Source: Isoetes taiwanensis
Taxonomy: Eukaryota; Streptophyta; Lycopodiopsida; Isoetales; Isoetaceae
NCBI GenBank assembly: GCA_021234155.1
Contig: JAJEKV010000102.1
Span: 862,456 to 926,455 of the forward strand
Reading direction: 5' to 3'
DNA: 64,000 nucleotides
Part shown: one piece after another, positions 11,881-22,313 of the stretch
Numbering within the stretch: position 1 is the stretch's first letter
Layout: every line of letters starts with the position of its first letter
Position numbers and translations under genes: made by a program
Notes under the pieces: model-generated
What the model was told of the DNA's origin: nothing
What the model saw: only the letters and a program-made list of their open reading frames with translations
Databases searched by the model: none

Positions 11881-12720
11881 GCACTTGCCAATGCAAGCCA
11901 CAAATGCAAGCGGGATTGCATTTGGTAAGACAACAATTACCAAGTCAACAAGACTATTCTACAAGACATTATAGTCATAATGCTCCATAAAATTACCAAG
12001 TCAGCGAGTGCCAAGTGAACAAGGCACTTCTATATGATATTTTTCACAATAATGCTTCATCTTGCCAAATCAACAATTATCAAGTCAACAAATGCCAAAT
12101 CAACATACAAATGCCTATTAGCATATATTAAAGCGTATTGTCTACTTAACATCTTTGGTCAAGTGTAAGTCAACTATTTTCAAGTCAACACGAGCTCATC
12201 CCAAAGACAAAATGTTGACTTTCATTGACCCAATTTTGACTTTTTTATTACAACTTCAATCTACACTAACAAATTGTATTCAAATGGTACAACATATTCT
12301 AGTTGACAACATGTTTGGTAAAGTATAAGATAACAATTACCAAGTCAAAATTTGCCAAGTCAACTAGTTGCCCTTGTTCCTCTCTTACAAATTCTTTTTA
12401 AACATGGCTATAAAATTCTTCTTTGAAAACTTAGGCATTCCTACAACATATTCTATCAAAATACTAATTCTTGCCACAACATGTTGTCTACAATATGTTT
12501 GGTAAAAGTGAAAACAATTATGAAACACTTCTACAAGATATTCTAGTCATAATGCTCCATCTTGTCAAATCAACAATTACCAAGTCAACAAGTGTGAAGT
12601 CAGCGATGTTCTTCTATAAGATATTCTGTCATGCTCCATAGCCAAATCAACAATTATCAACAAGTGCCAAATCAACAAGGCTCTTCTATAAGATGGCCAT
12701 TTCAAGTTAACAAATGCTCC
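11870..12720. repeat. Degenerate tandem array built on CAAGTCAAC
   Basis: A unit of about 90-140 bp contains CAACAATTACCAAGTCAACA, GTGCCAAGTCAAC, TTCTA(C/T)AAGATATTCTAGTC and ATGCTCCATCTTGCCAAATC, and recurs about five or six times with drift. More than a dozen AAGTCAAC or AAATCAAC cores are present. GTCAA is the complement of the W-box core TTGAC, but no gene lies near enough to argue for a promoter role. Confidence 0.7.
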
Positions 12721-12724
12721 ACTC

Positions 12725-14929
12725 TATGGGCACAGAGCTGCGCTGATCCTCGAGTCGGTATGCTAGGGTTTCCGGTAAAACAGTGAATCAATTACCCTCT
12801 GGGCCTTCCACTTTCCTTATCGATAATATCAAAGGACTACGGTAAGCCTCTGTTGGATCGTCTTGAGGAAGAAAGTTGCCCTATGGTCAGCAAAAGGTCT
12901 TGCGTAATGCGGGCGTGTAACAATGGCCAATCTTTGTCCTTGCGACCTCTCACATTTTCTTCTAAATGCGTAATAGTGGCGCCAGAAATTTGTGTACAAC
13001 CAGATCGAGTCATAATCGGGGAAATTTATCACGAGGGAGGTATGGCCAAGGTTGGTTGGTCTAAACTATCTTGAGAGATAAGAAAGAAGGTGGTCTTGGT
13101 TGCAAAGATCCCTTCTCTCGAGGCTCGGCATTAGCGGCCCGGAATCATTATGGAGAATGCTTGCGGGGTGACACTTCCCTGCCCTAGCATTTGTCGGATA
13201 TTGGTTTCAACAATTTGTAAACTCAAAAGCAAGCCTTCCCTCCCAAAGGGATGATTTTGGGGCTGCCTTTAGAGACTTTAAGATAGCCCAGGTACCTCTC
13301 ACATTATGAGAAGAATACTCGGGCATGCATGGGCGAAGGTGCAGCCATTATGCTCTCCTGCTGAGCTACCTCCACATGCTGGTAAGATAAATCCTTTTTG
13401 GAATATTAGGGTTTGGGGATCAAGGAATCTTCCTCTTGCACTAGTACACCCCCGGATCTATAGTAAGTGCAAAGTTCATGGGGTCTCCAGGCTATCTCAC
13501 CTGTGGGAGAATGGTAGATGGATCTCTTGGTCCAAACTGAAGGGGTTGATCCCAAATGCTGGTGAGGGTGACAGGAAGATCCTAAGGGAAATCCAAGCTA
13601 ATATCTCTGGTCTCTCTGGGCTGGAGGGTCCTGAAGAAAGGTGGGAGTGTGTGAAATCCCCTTCTTACAAGGTAGCTAATGTATATCCCGGCCCGTGGAG
13701 AAGTTCCCCTTAAAGGCGAGAAGCTCATTCTAGGGGTCAATAGACCAGGTTTGCTATTCAACTCCTTGCCAATTCACGGAAGTTCATGTGTTCCCAAAGA
13801 ATCCGGTTCTTGCGGTGGACAACCCTTCAAAGGTGGTCTCTCCTCCAATGCTAAACTCTTCCTAAGAGGTATCTCGAAGCGAACTATACCCTCACGGGTT
13901 GTCAAGACAACGAATCTACTGCACACGTGTTTTTTTGCCCTAGGATTTTTGATTTCTGGAGGTGGGCTACTCCTATTCTCGGACTTGACTTACACCAACT
14001 CAAGCGGCTAGATATTATAATTTCATCGGGAGCTGCCAAATTACTACTTCAGCGGTATCAATTGCCCTTTGGGTGATGCGGAAGCATCGATGTCGGGTTG
14101 CTTACGGAGGGAAAAGAAGTTAGCATTGATAAATTAAAAGCCTCTTCAATATGGAAGTGGCCTTAATGGCGCTAGCCCATCATAGGAAAATGGGTAGGAA
14201 CTATAACAAGGAACTTGACAGAATTGGCAGGCTTGAAGGTTTTTACACGTACTTCAAGTGTAACTGGATTGACAAGGATGAAGGCAACCATCAATGAAGA
14301 AGGTAAACTCTTGTCTAGAACAAATTGAACAACCGGGTAAAAGCACGTTAGGGTGTCCCTTAAAAAGTATTATTTAGTGACAAAAAAAGTACCTAAAAAG
14401 GTACCCAGGACTGGGTACTAGGTACCTGTGTAATATGTCAATAAAAGGTACATTTTAGAACTTTTATATATATTTTGGTCTTCCATAGCATTATATTTAT
14501 CTTAACTTTAAATATTAACACGTTCTTGACTTTTTTTTTTTTAACTTTTGTACTAGTTTTAATGAAAAGAAAAATGAAAAAGTACCCAGTTTTAAAGTAC
14601 CTAGTGTATGTACTTTTGCTGGTTCCAAAAGTGGTACACCCTAACATGCTTTTACCCAACCCCCAAGTGGCAAATGATGGGTGGAAGTGCACAGCCTTAT
14701 CTATAGTACTCGCTCTTGTGGAGAAGAAGGTGCTTTGCCCTATAGTACCTACATCAGTGAGGAAGAAGAACTGGCTGGGCCACTAGTACACCTTCAATTG
14801 TCGAGTTCTTGGGTATTCTTCCCTTTGGATTATATCTCTCTATCATGTCCAGATGGGGACACTGCTTTATACTCTTTTCTAAATTAATAAATTGCACTCT
14901 TACTCTCAAAAAAAAAAAAAAAAAAAAAA
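12725..14929 (+). mobile_element. L1-type LINE, 5'-truncated (copy B), with poly(A) tail
   Basis: Starts inside the RT domain: GKPLLDRLEE (12840-12870), then, out of frame, a stretch fitting the L1 RT thumb, then GWSKLS and, in another frame, KKEGGLGCKDP (about 13085-13120), a typical L1 segment between RT and the C-terminal domain. The 135-residue frame 13306-13713 and the frame 13679-14011 match copy A at 23-844. The 3' UTR is interrupted by a MITE (14335-14657) and ends in a run of A (14908-14929). Copy A lacks the MITE. Frame breaks throughout show that it is inactive. Confidence 0.82.
14335..14657. mobile_element. 323-bp MITE with terminal inverted repeats, inserted in LINE copy B
   Basis: The left end GGGTAAAAGCACGTTAGGGT and the reverse complement of the right end (GGGTAAAAGCATGTTAGGGT) match over 22 bp with one mismatch. 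AACC flanks both sides (14331-14334 and 14658-14661). LINE copy A has the uninterrupted site GAACAACCCCCAAG at about 1005-1020, so the insertion and the 4-bp duplication are directly visible. The interior is AT-rich with several GGTACC and AAAGTACC motifs and has no coding capacity. The superfamily is not clear from the ends. Confidence 0.88.
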
Positions 14930-17900
14930 CTAGCTTCTCCAAGTGGATTATTGCTCTGTTCAAAAGAATTTGTAGGAGTGGAACACATGATCAATCTTTA
15001 TCATATTCTAGAATACAACCTACATCTACATTGCATGTCTCCCGAGAGATGACATGGATAGAAAGCACCATTGCATGCTTTAACATCACGGGTATTACAA
15101 TATCAGTCCAAAGGGCTTGTATTTCTGGTAGGTGACTTTAATGCCAGAACAAAAAGGCTGCAAACTGCGACCTTTTTGTCAGCAGAAGATCCTATGTTGG
15201 ATGAGGCTCAAGAGCCCCAGTTTGCCAGAGATTCTATAGACGATGTTAAAAACCAGATGGGAGATTTCCTGTTAGAGCTTGGATGCATCTGTAATCTCAA
15301 AATTCTTAATGGCATACCTCAATACCCTAAAGCGAGGGGGCAACATACTTTTCATGGCAAGGCAATAGTGTGGTCGATTATTTGCTTGCACCTCCGAAAA
15401 TGGATGTCGTTCAAGATTTTCAGATCATGGATAAGATGCTTGAGTCCGACCATGCTCCTCTATGTTTCTCTTTGAATGTAAGGTCGCAAAAAGCGGTACT
15501 AACAAGGAATTTGTCCCTAGAATCGAGGCTGAATTATAAAATGAAACATTTATATCAAAAAGCTTTGAAAGGCAAATTGAAAGCTTGGTGGAGGCGGGGA
15601 GATTGAAATTGATGCAGCGGTGTTAACCAATGCAATTTTAGGTCTTTGCCAAAGCGAGTTTTGGAATAATGAAGCGAGACCCGACAAAGCGGTCTAAATC
15701 TTAGTGGGATCCGGAGTGCTCGGAGATCACGAAATCTTTGCCAAAAGGTCTGAAATTTAAACCAAAGCTGGTATAAGAAGTTTTTGAAGAGGAAGAAAAA
15801 GACCTTTCCAGCCGAACTTCGTCAATTGGAGCTAGAGGCCTTTGTTAGAAGAAGAGCCCAAGAGATTACGGGCTACCACTCAAGCGGATCATGATCAAAA
15901 GCGGCTTTAAATGTAGGTGAGTTGCTTTGGAATTTGTCCCAGAGCAAGTTTATTATGTTCACTGGGGCTCTTGTCATGAAAGAAATTGAGGTGCATGAAG
16001 ATCTATTCACTAAATTAGAGGTGGAGGATTACACGTGGGCAATGTCAAATGGTAAAGCATTAGACATAGATGGGCTCTCAGCGAATTATTGAAATGGGGA
16101 GGGATTATATGATCTCATGTTTAAGCTGCGGTCTTGAATAGAAGCGACTAGAGATGGTTTTCCTAGAGCATGGCAAGTTTGCAAGGTAGTACCTATTTTT
16201 TCAAATCGGTGATAAGCATGATGTACCACGATTCTGCTTCAATTATGGTTAGTAAGCGTGTTTGCAAAAGTCTTTGGTGGTTTACTTGGCGTAAAATAAT
16301 AAGTAAGCTGGGCGGAGGAAAAGGGCAAAGAGAGCAATATGTCGGGCTGGTTTTGAAGGAACCCACGGTACTTATGACCATATCATGACACTCCATTTGC
16401 CTTATTGAGAGGGCAAAACGTCCTAGAAAAGCATTGTATTTGGCCTTTATTGATTTCACAAAGGCATTTGATTCCGTCCCAAGGGAGGGATTGCGGGGAA
16501 AAGGATGGAGCGATTAGGTATCCGGCATCCTTGCGAGTGCGGTCGCAAAAGCTGTATGAAGAGGTCGTTGCAAAAGTTTGATAAAAAGTTCGGATGAAAT
16601 CAAAAGTACAATCGATTGTGAAACAAGGGTGCCCCTTATCATGACGCTCTTTGGGCTTTACATTGATTCATTAGAAGAATGGATCGTATGAGAGGACAAG
16701 CGAGGGGCGCCTCTTGGTAACCACTTAATTCGATTATTGATGTATCTCTTGTGATGTGGTTCTTATTTGAGAAAATCAATGGGCCTACAAGTACATCTAG
16801 ATAGCTTGGAGCTGTTCTCTAAAGATCGAGTATGAAGGTAAACATGTCAAAATCAAAATGCATGATTTTTTGGAATTTTGTAGCAAAAAGCAGACTTCTT
16901 TTATGGAACCGAGATAAAATTTGGAGGTAGTTGATACATAGAAATATTTGGGTTTAGAGGTTAGCTCTAATTACGGTTGGAAGGAGTGCATTATGAAGAG
17001 AATATCCCGAGGAGATGTCATAAAGGCGGGTTTGCAAACATGGCACTTGGCGTAAAATGCTTTTTCGAACTTTGGTTCAAGCGGTTGTGCTTTATGGATC
17101 TCCCCATATGGGGGCCATCTATCTCCGGACAGCTCTGGAGCAAAATAGAGGGTTCTTAAGTTGTTTTTCTTGGGGAGGAATTGGGAGTCAAAAACAAGGT
17201 GCCTTATGCAATGATCTTGTCGAGGTTGGAATGCTCCCATTAGAGGCGGAGGCCTTGTGCCGGACAATTCGCATTACATGTCGTGTTAAGAGCTTGGGCG
17301 ATGTGGGCTTCCACACATAGGAATGCAAACGTCTTCCGAGAATGGATGGTTCTCGATGTTAAAATGTGGACAAACAAATGGGGGTTGGATGTACAAGATT
17401 GGCCGGGATTACGATCACGGTATTAGGGACATAGTGCAATCTAAGGTAATTGAGAGGTTGTGGCGGGAAAAAGGGACAAGATGAATTTCTACCTGATGGA
17501 GGTTAATCCCATGCTTGTGTATATGGAACAAGAGTACTTACGGGCGCAACCATGGCTTAGGAAGGTGATTGCACGATATAGACTGAGTTCTCACCGGTTG
17601 CGGGTTGAGACAGGTTGTTGGGAAGGGATTTCAAGAGAAGATCGAACCTGTTCTTGTGACATGGGACACATTGAAGATGAGGAACATGTCTTTTTATATT
17701 GTCCTCATTACGGAAGATCATTGATGATTTTGAGATCGATCGAAAAAAATTTCCAGAATTTTTTTACTTTATTACAAATAGAGCCTTTGAAGCTGGGTAC
17801 TTTCATGTTAAAAATAGAAACCCATCGTGAACTAATACTGCAAAGTTTGAAATCAGTGGATGTACATTTAGCTTCATGATCTTTTGGGTCTCACGAAGCT

Positions 17901-17935
17901 TGATTTAATATTATTATTATTATTATCATTAGTCA
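14930..17935 (+). mobile_element. LINE with endonuclease, RT and zinc-knuckle end (copy B)
   Basis: Endonuclease: 15071-15475 holds GDFNAR, then after a frame break VDYLLAPPKMD and SDHAPL (15370-15606). RT: about 16060-17000, heavily frameshifted, with FIDFTKAFDS and the CPLS motif. After RT, 17057-17320 reads VVLYGSP then LEVGMLPLEAE-like sequence. The last frame 17460-17879 (139 residues) holds SSHRLRVETGCWEG, then C-x-C-x4-H-x3-E-x-H-V-x2-Y-C-P, the zinc-binding end of I/Jockey-like LINEs. A short (TTA)n run at about 17910-17932 looks like the 3' tail. It is more complete than copy A, which stops near RT motif E. Inactive as written. Confidence 0.85.
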
Positions 17936-18040
17936 TGAGGTCATCACACTACACATTCTCGAGACCATTTGTATATAAACGGCTTTCACTTTTGGGAGAA
18001 ATGCATGCGGGGATATTTGAGCCCATTATAGCAAAAACTG
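17925..18040 (-). repeat. Interspersed repeat, copy 2 (inverse of 11765-11880)
   Basis: GTCATGAGGTCATCACACTA through GAGCCCATTATA is the reverse complement of 11765-11880. It directly abuts the (TTA)n end of the LINE, so it is either the LINE's target or a shared flanking repeat. Confidence 0.7.
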
Positions 18041-18555
18041 CATATCAAAGAATTATAAAGTTCTTTAAATATTTATGGTGTTGATAAATGCCAAATTATA
18101 ATAAAAAGGAATCTAATATTAAAAACATACAACCAGGTTAGGACAAGTCCATGGTCTTCAATATCTCCAACACTTTTTTACTCTTTCCATTATACTAATT
18201 TTGAAAATGCATAGACTTTTGTGCATAAGCAATTATGTTGACTTATAGAACTAGCTTCTCCAAGTAAGGTAGCACAGTCTTCAACAGGTAATCACCGTCA
18301 TTTATGTCAGGCATGAAGGATTCTGATGCAGGAATCTGCATTATTCTTAAAATTCACATACATGTAAGGATCAAAGTTGTCCTGATACTAAATTCAAGAC
18401 ACTTCTCAAAAACTTTTCAGTTTTTTAATGTGGCACTCTGACAAGGGCAGACCATAAGCTCTCTCAGGCCTCGACACCTTGTGTTATTCATTATCACGCT
18501 CCTCAGCCTTCCAGGCAGGCATTATACAAATATGAGCAACATGTTGTAAGTTGTA
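18041..18555. other. No gene recognised
   Basis: AT-rich. It contains CTAGCTTCTCCAAGT at about 18250, a 15-mer also found just after both LINE poly(A) tails. Confidence 0.4.
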
Positions 18556-18560
18556 TTTTG

Positions 18561-19190
18561 CAGCTTCAAGAATCACAGGAGAAGCTCATGAATGGTATCA
18601 AGAGCCATCTTGATTCCTCTGATACATTAAAGCAAGAACTCCAGGCTGTTCACGCTCAGAAATCCGTTCTTGAGGACCAACTTCAACAGAAACGTGGTGA
18701 TCTTTTGGCCACCCATGAGAAACTAAGGAAGGAATAGGAGGCCAAGATAAATCTTGAAGCCCTCCACGCTCCTCTCCAGTCTCAAGTAGACACCATCATG
18801 ACCCAATTCAATGCAAAGGCGGACTCTTGCGGATATCTTGGCACTCTGGGGTCTTAAAGATGAATTTAGATGCTCAACAACATGCTACAACTTCGGTGTC
18901 AACCCGGCCACCGAACTTGAGGGCATGTTGACTACTGCCCAAATCCATACCAAGTCCTTGGAAGTTTTGCAAAATCTATGAAGCAGAAAGTCATATGTGA
19001 CATGAAATTGCTTGTCTTCAGCTCAAGATCTCCTCTATGGGTGCTTCCCCTTCTCATGATACTCATGCTCAAAGGAAGATCAAAGACGTCAGGAGCATTG
19101 TTGGCCCGAGAAAGGATAATCAAATTAGGGACCTAAGAAATCAACTTCAACAGGTCGAACAATCTGCCCTTTTGGCTGCTCGCATCAGCT
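18561..19190 (+). pseudogene. Coiled-coil protein fragment, broken
   Basis: From about 18561 one frame reads as a heptad-rich coiled coil (LQESQEKLMNGIKSHL, LKQELQAVHAQKSVLEDQL, LLATHEKLRKE) until a TAG near 18735, then stays open with EAKINLEALHAPLQSQV. After frame changes it resumes with HDTHAQRKIKDVRSIVG and DNQIRDLRNQLQQVEQSAL (about 19055-19175). I cannot name the parent gene; it could be a structural or TE gag-like coiled-coil protein. An AG acceptor (TTTTGCAG) precedes 18563, so the first part might be an exon. Stops and frame changes indicate a pseudogene. Confidence 0.45.
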
Positions 19191-19622
19191 AGAATTATCC
19201 TCAGCCCACGGGCTACCTGAACTATGTCAAAGCAAGGCATCTGGTTCCATGGACGACCCGCTCACCATCTATGACTTTTCGCGTCTTTGGCCCGACCTTA
19301 CAATTGAGGAAAGAGGTGTTCTTTGTGCCTTGCTAAATTTTTAGTTATTGTTTGAAGATCCTGAATTCCGATTTGTAGGCCAAGCTTGTAACATTTGCAG
19401 GTGTCTTAGATGACTTCAATGTATTCTTCCTTTGGACTTCTTGCTACGATGTTTAGATCAATTGATTAGTTCATCATATGGAAATCATATTTCATAATCA
19501 TACTTATTGATACTAAATGCACTTTGCAATCTAATTTGAGACATGCTGGCAGTCTGCAATTTATATCAAATATATCAAATAGAAAGCAAAACTACAAGTT
19601 TGAAACAAAGAAAACCATGTAC
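19191..19622. other. No gene recognised
   Basis: AT-rich sequence without convincing coding or repeat structure. Confidence 0.4.
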
Positions 19623-19958
19623 TCAATTCTTTAAACCACACTTTATACAAGTCTGCATTAGACACGCATGCTTATGCCACTCATCACTCTCATCCTTTTG
19701 GCATACCGCCATTCTCCAGTAACCACTTGTTGATTTGATGTTGTTCTCCTTAGCCATGCAGATCGTGCCTAGTCCACAAACTTTACACTTACAGTTACAA
19801 TTCCTATAATAGAATAGTTTTTTTAACGTCCACGGAGACCAATAGATCATGGGACCCATACAATGGGCTAGTACAATCATTACTACTAGGATTAAAAAAC
19901 CCCTGCCTCGAAAGGTTTTCAAGGGAAAAACCTTTGCAGTAATGATGATACTAGACAA
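19623..19958 (-). CDS. Cys-rich C-terminal fragment, unrecognised
   Basis: The second half of this 111-residue minus-strand frame is rich in Cys and His: CNCKCKVCG, a W, then HKHACLMQTCIKCG just before the stop. C-x-C-x-C-x2-C and C-x4-C-x2-C spacings suggest zinc binding. Such ends occur on various transposon proteins, but I cannot name the family. The first half is hydrophobic and may be chance. It lies head to tail with the LINE fragment at 19972-20448 on the same strand. Confidence 0.3.
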   Translation of the reverse strand: MSSIIITAKVFPLKTFRGRGFLILVVMIVLAHCMGPMIYWSPWTLKKLFYYRNCNCKCKVCGLGTICMAKENNIKSTSGYWRMAVCQKDESDEWHKHACLMQTCIKCGLKN

Positions 19959-19971
19959 GCGGAGATAATGA

Positions 19972-20448
19972 CTACTGAGGGCTCAGTAATTGCTGACGTT
20001 TATCTAGAACCTCAAGTATGTATAATGCCAAGTCATGCACATATGGTGCTCTGAGAAGTTGTGGAAGCGTGGAATGGAATGCTAATGTCAAAAAATGATT
20101 CCAGACTATCTCAAAAGCAGGGCAACTCAGAAGAGTATGGCTTTCATCTTCAATAACCTGTAACTGGCAACAGGCACATAGTCTCGCTTCTCGCGGCAAT
20201 TGCGGCCGCTCCCATCTACCTGTCTCAATCCGTAGCCTGTGGGACCCCGTGCGAATTGATGCAATAGCTACAAGCTTGTTTCTGGACAATGAAGCAAGCA
20301 AATAAGCTTGGGGCCCTGGTGCCAAGGTGGGATTTATGTGTGCATGGTAATGACCAGTTTTCACTTGGGCCAAAGTAACTGCGTCCCATCTTTTGAGAAA
20401 AACAACCATTGAGATATTGTTGCAAAAGCTCAGGATCAGAACTGGCAA
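19972..20448 (-). mobile_element. LINE C-terminal zinc-knuckle fragment
   Basis: A 158-residue open frame on the minus strand holds WDAVTLAQVKTGHYHAHIN, then SHRLRIETGRWERPQ, C-x-C-C and IEDESHTLLSCPAF. It corresponds domain for domain to the end of LINE copy B (17460-17879: SSHRLRVETGCW, IEDEEHVFLYCP) but is clearly diverged, so a second family or older copy is implied. No RT is found upstream (above 20460), so it is a 5'-truncated insertion. Confidence 0.75.
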
Positions 20449-20460
20449 GCATAAGGATCA

Positions 20461-22313
20461 GTCCTTATATTGTTGATGGTCTGCCGCGCGAAAGTTTAGA
20501 TGCAGTGGTATTGGCAACAACAAACCTCCCTGTTTTTTAAGTTTTCTTATATAGCTTGGCTTCACTTTCCCAAAAGCCTGTTGGGACATATTCATATTAG
20601 GAAGTTCCTTCTTAAAAACAACGTACAATTCAACCTGAACACAATGAAAATCATAAATTTATATGATTACTCCAAATCCAGTGCGCAATCCACATTTTTA
20701 ACCTTCTGCTTAGTTTTTGCGAGAGTTAATTGTGGAAAAAAAGGAGCTGTTGAGGCTTTGCTTCTACCAGAGGCAGACAGAATTAATAACTTGGAAGGAA
20801 AACTGTGGCATTTGATGTTTTCTTTGCTTGGTTGTACAATGCCAGTTTGAATCTGGATTAAAATTAGAATGGTTGAATTCAGGATTTGCATCAGGGTTTC
20901 AATGACATTGCTCTGCCAATTTGAATGAGGGTTCAATCACATTGCTCTGCCAGTGCTCGCTTCTCTCTTTGCTTCGCTTGCCATGGTCGCTCGCTTCTCT
21001 CTGCGTGCCGGGTCTTGCTCGCCACCACATGCGGCCCCAACTTTTGTTGGAACTCAATGGTTCTATTGGAATGACCCCTTGTTTTATAATTTTGTTAAAA
21101 AATAGCGATTATGATGGGGTTAGCGGTTGCACCAAATTTGGCCTAAGGCCCTTTTTCCACGGCAGGAATAAAATATGGCTGTCCCAATGCAATAAGACAG
21201 CATATAAGACTCCATGTCATCTCCACGTCATGTCTTAGATAAAGAGATTTCCCACTATAATATTTATGCGACATGTCCTTTATATAAGACAACTCTTATA
21301 TTTTCTGCTTTTCCACTGCACTCCATCAAAAGGAAGAACAAAGCAAAAAAGCTAAGATCTCAGAGAAGAACAACAAGAACACTAAGATCTCTGTGGAGAA
21401 ATCGGACAAACACGGATGTGAATCGAGGAAAATGGATTGGGATTGAAGAACCTTGGTTGTAGAAAGAAAATCCGGTAATTTCAAGAACAGATTAATCTTT
21501 CTATCAGAATTACAATTTGGAGAACTGTTCAATTCTGCAGAAGTCTTCGTGCAGCACGAGTTCAAATCTCGGTACACAAAGAACCAAAGTCTGCAGAACC
21601 ACCCATGTAATTTCTGGCGAATCGTTGGATGATTTAATCTTTGGAATTTTTTAAGGGTGTCTTACGTTAGAAGGATCTGTTTAGGCTGGAATCGCCCTTC
21701 TTTTTGCGGATCATTAGAAGGATCGACATCGTCATCTTCAAAAGAAGGAGAAGAGGGTTCTACATTTGAGTCGGATCTCGGCTAAATGAAGAATACCCAT
21801 CACTGAAGAAGTTAAATCCAAATTTCTACGGTAAGAATCGGGGATCCGTCAAAGTAATCTCTCTGTAATCGGTAATCTCTCGTAACCGGTCGAAATACCG
21901 GATCCCCGCTTGAATACCCCGGATCTACGTTAGGAAATACCCGGTCGAAATCCGGATGACATCTGCGTGGCAACCCTTCGCATTCTTGGCTCATTACGCA
22001 ACTAAAATTCTTTTTTTGAGACGTCCTTCATATGCGGCAACAGAAGAATCTGATTGGCTGCATTTTGCAGTCGCAAATTGTGGCGGGGAGTTTCCCCCGG
22101 AAGAAAATGCGACATCAAAACAATTGCAACATGTCCCAAAAGTATCCGTGGAAAAGCCATCGAGTCTTATTTTCTTAGGTGGACCAATCAGACTCCAAAA
22201 AATTTAAGACAAGGTTGCCATGGAAAAAGGGCCTAAAAGATATCAGCCCAAGTACATGACATAATAAATTGACGAAACGGAATAGGGTTGTTGTGGCGGT
22301 CGGATCGGACCAA
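20461..22313. other. No gene recognised; 5' flank of RAR1
   Basis: Contains a TTGCTCTGCCA direct repeat at 20909 and 20941, and short repeats of CCGGTCGAAAT and CCGGATC at about 21880-21955. The last 300 bp presumably hold the RAR1 promoter and 5' UTR, but I see no decisive TATA box. Confidence 0.4.

Noticed and set aside
11870-12720. CRISPR-like array
   Set aside because: Units drift, spacing is irregular, no cas genes, and the host is a plant nucleus.
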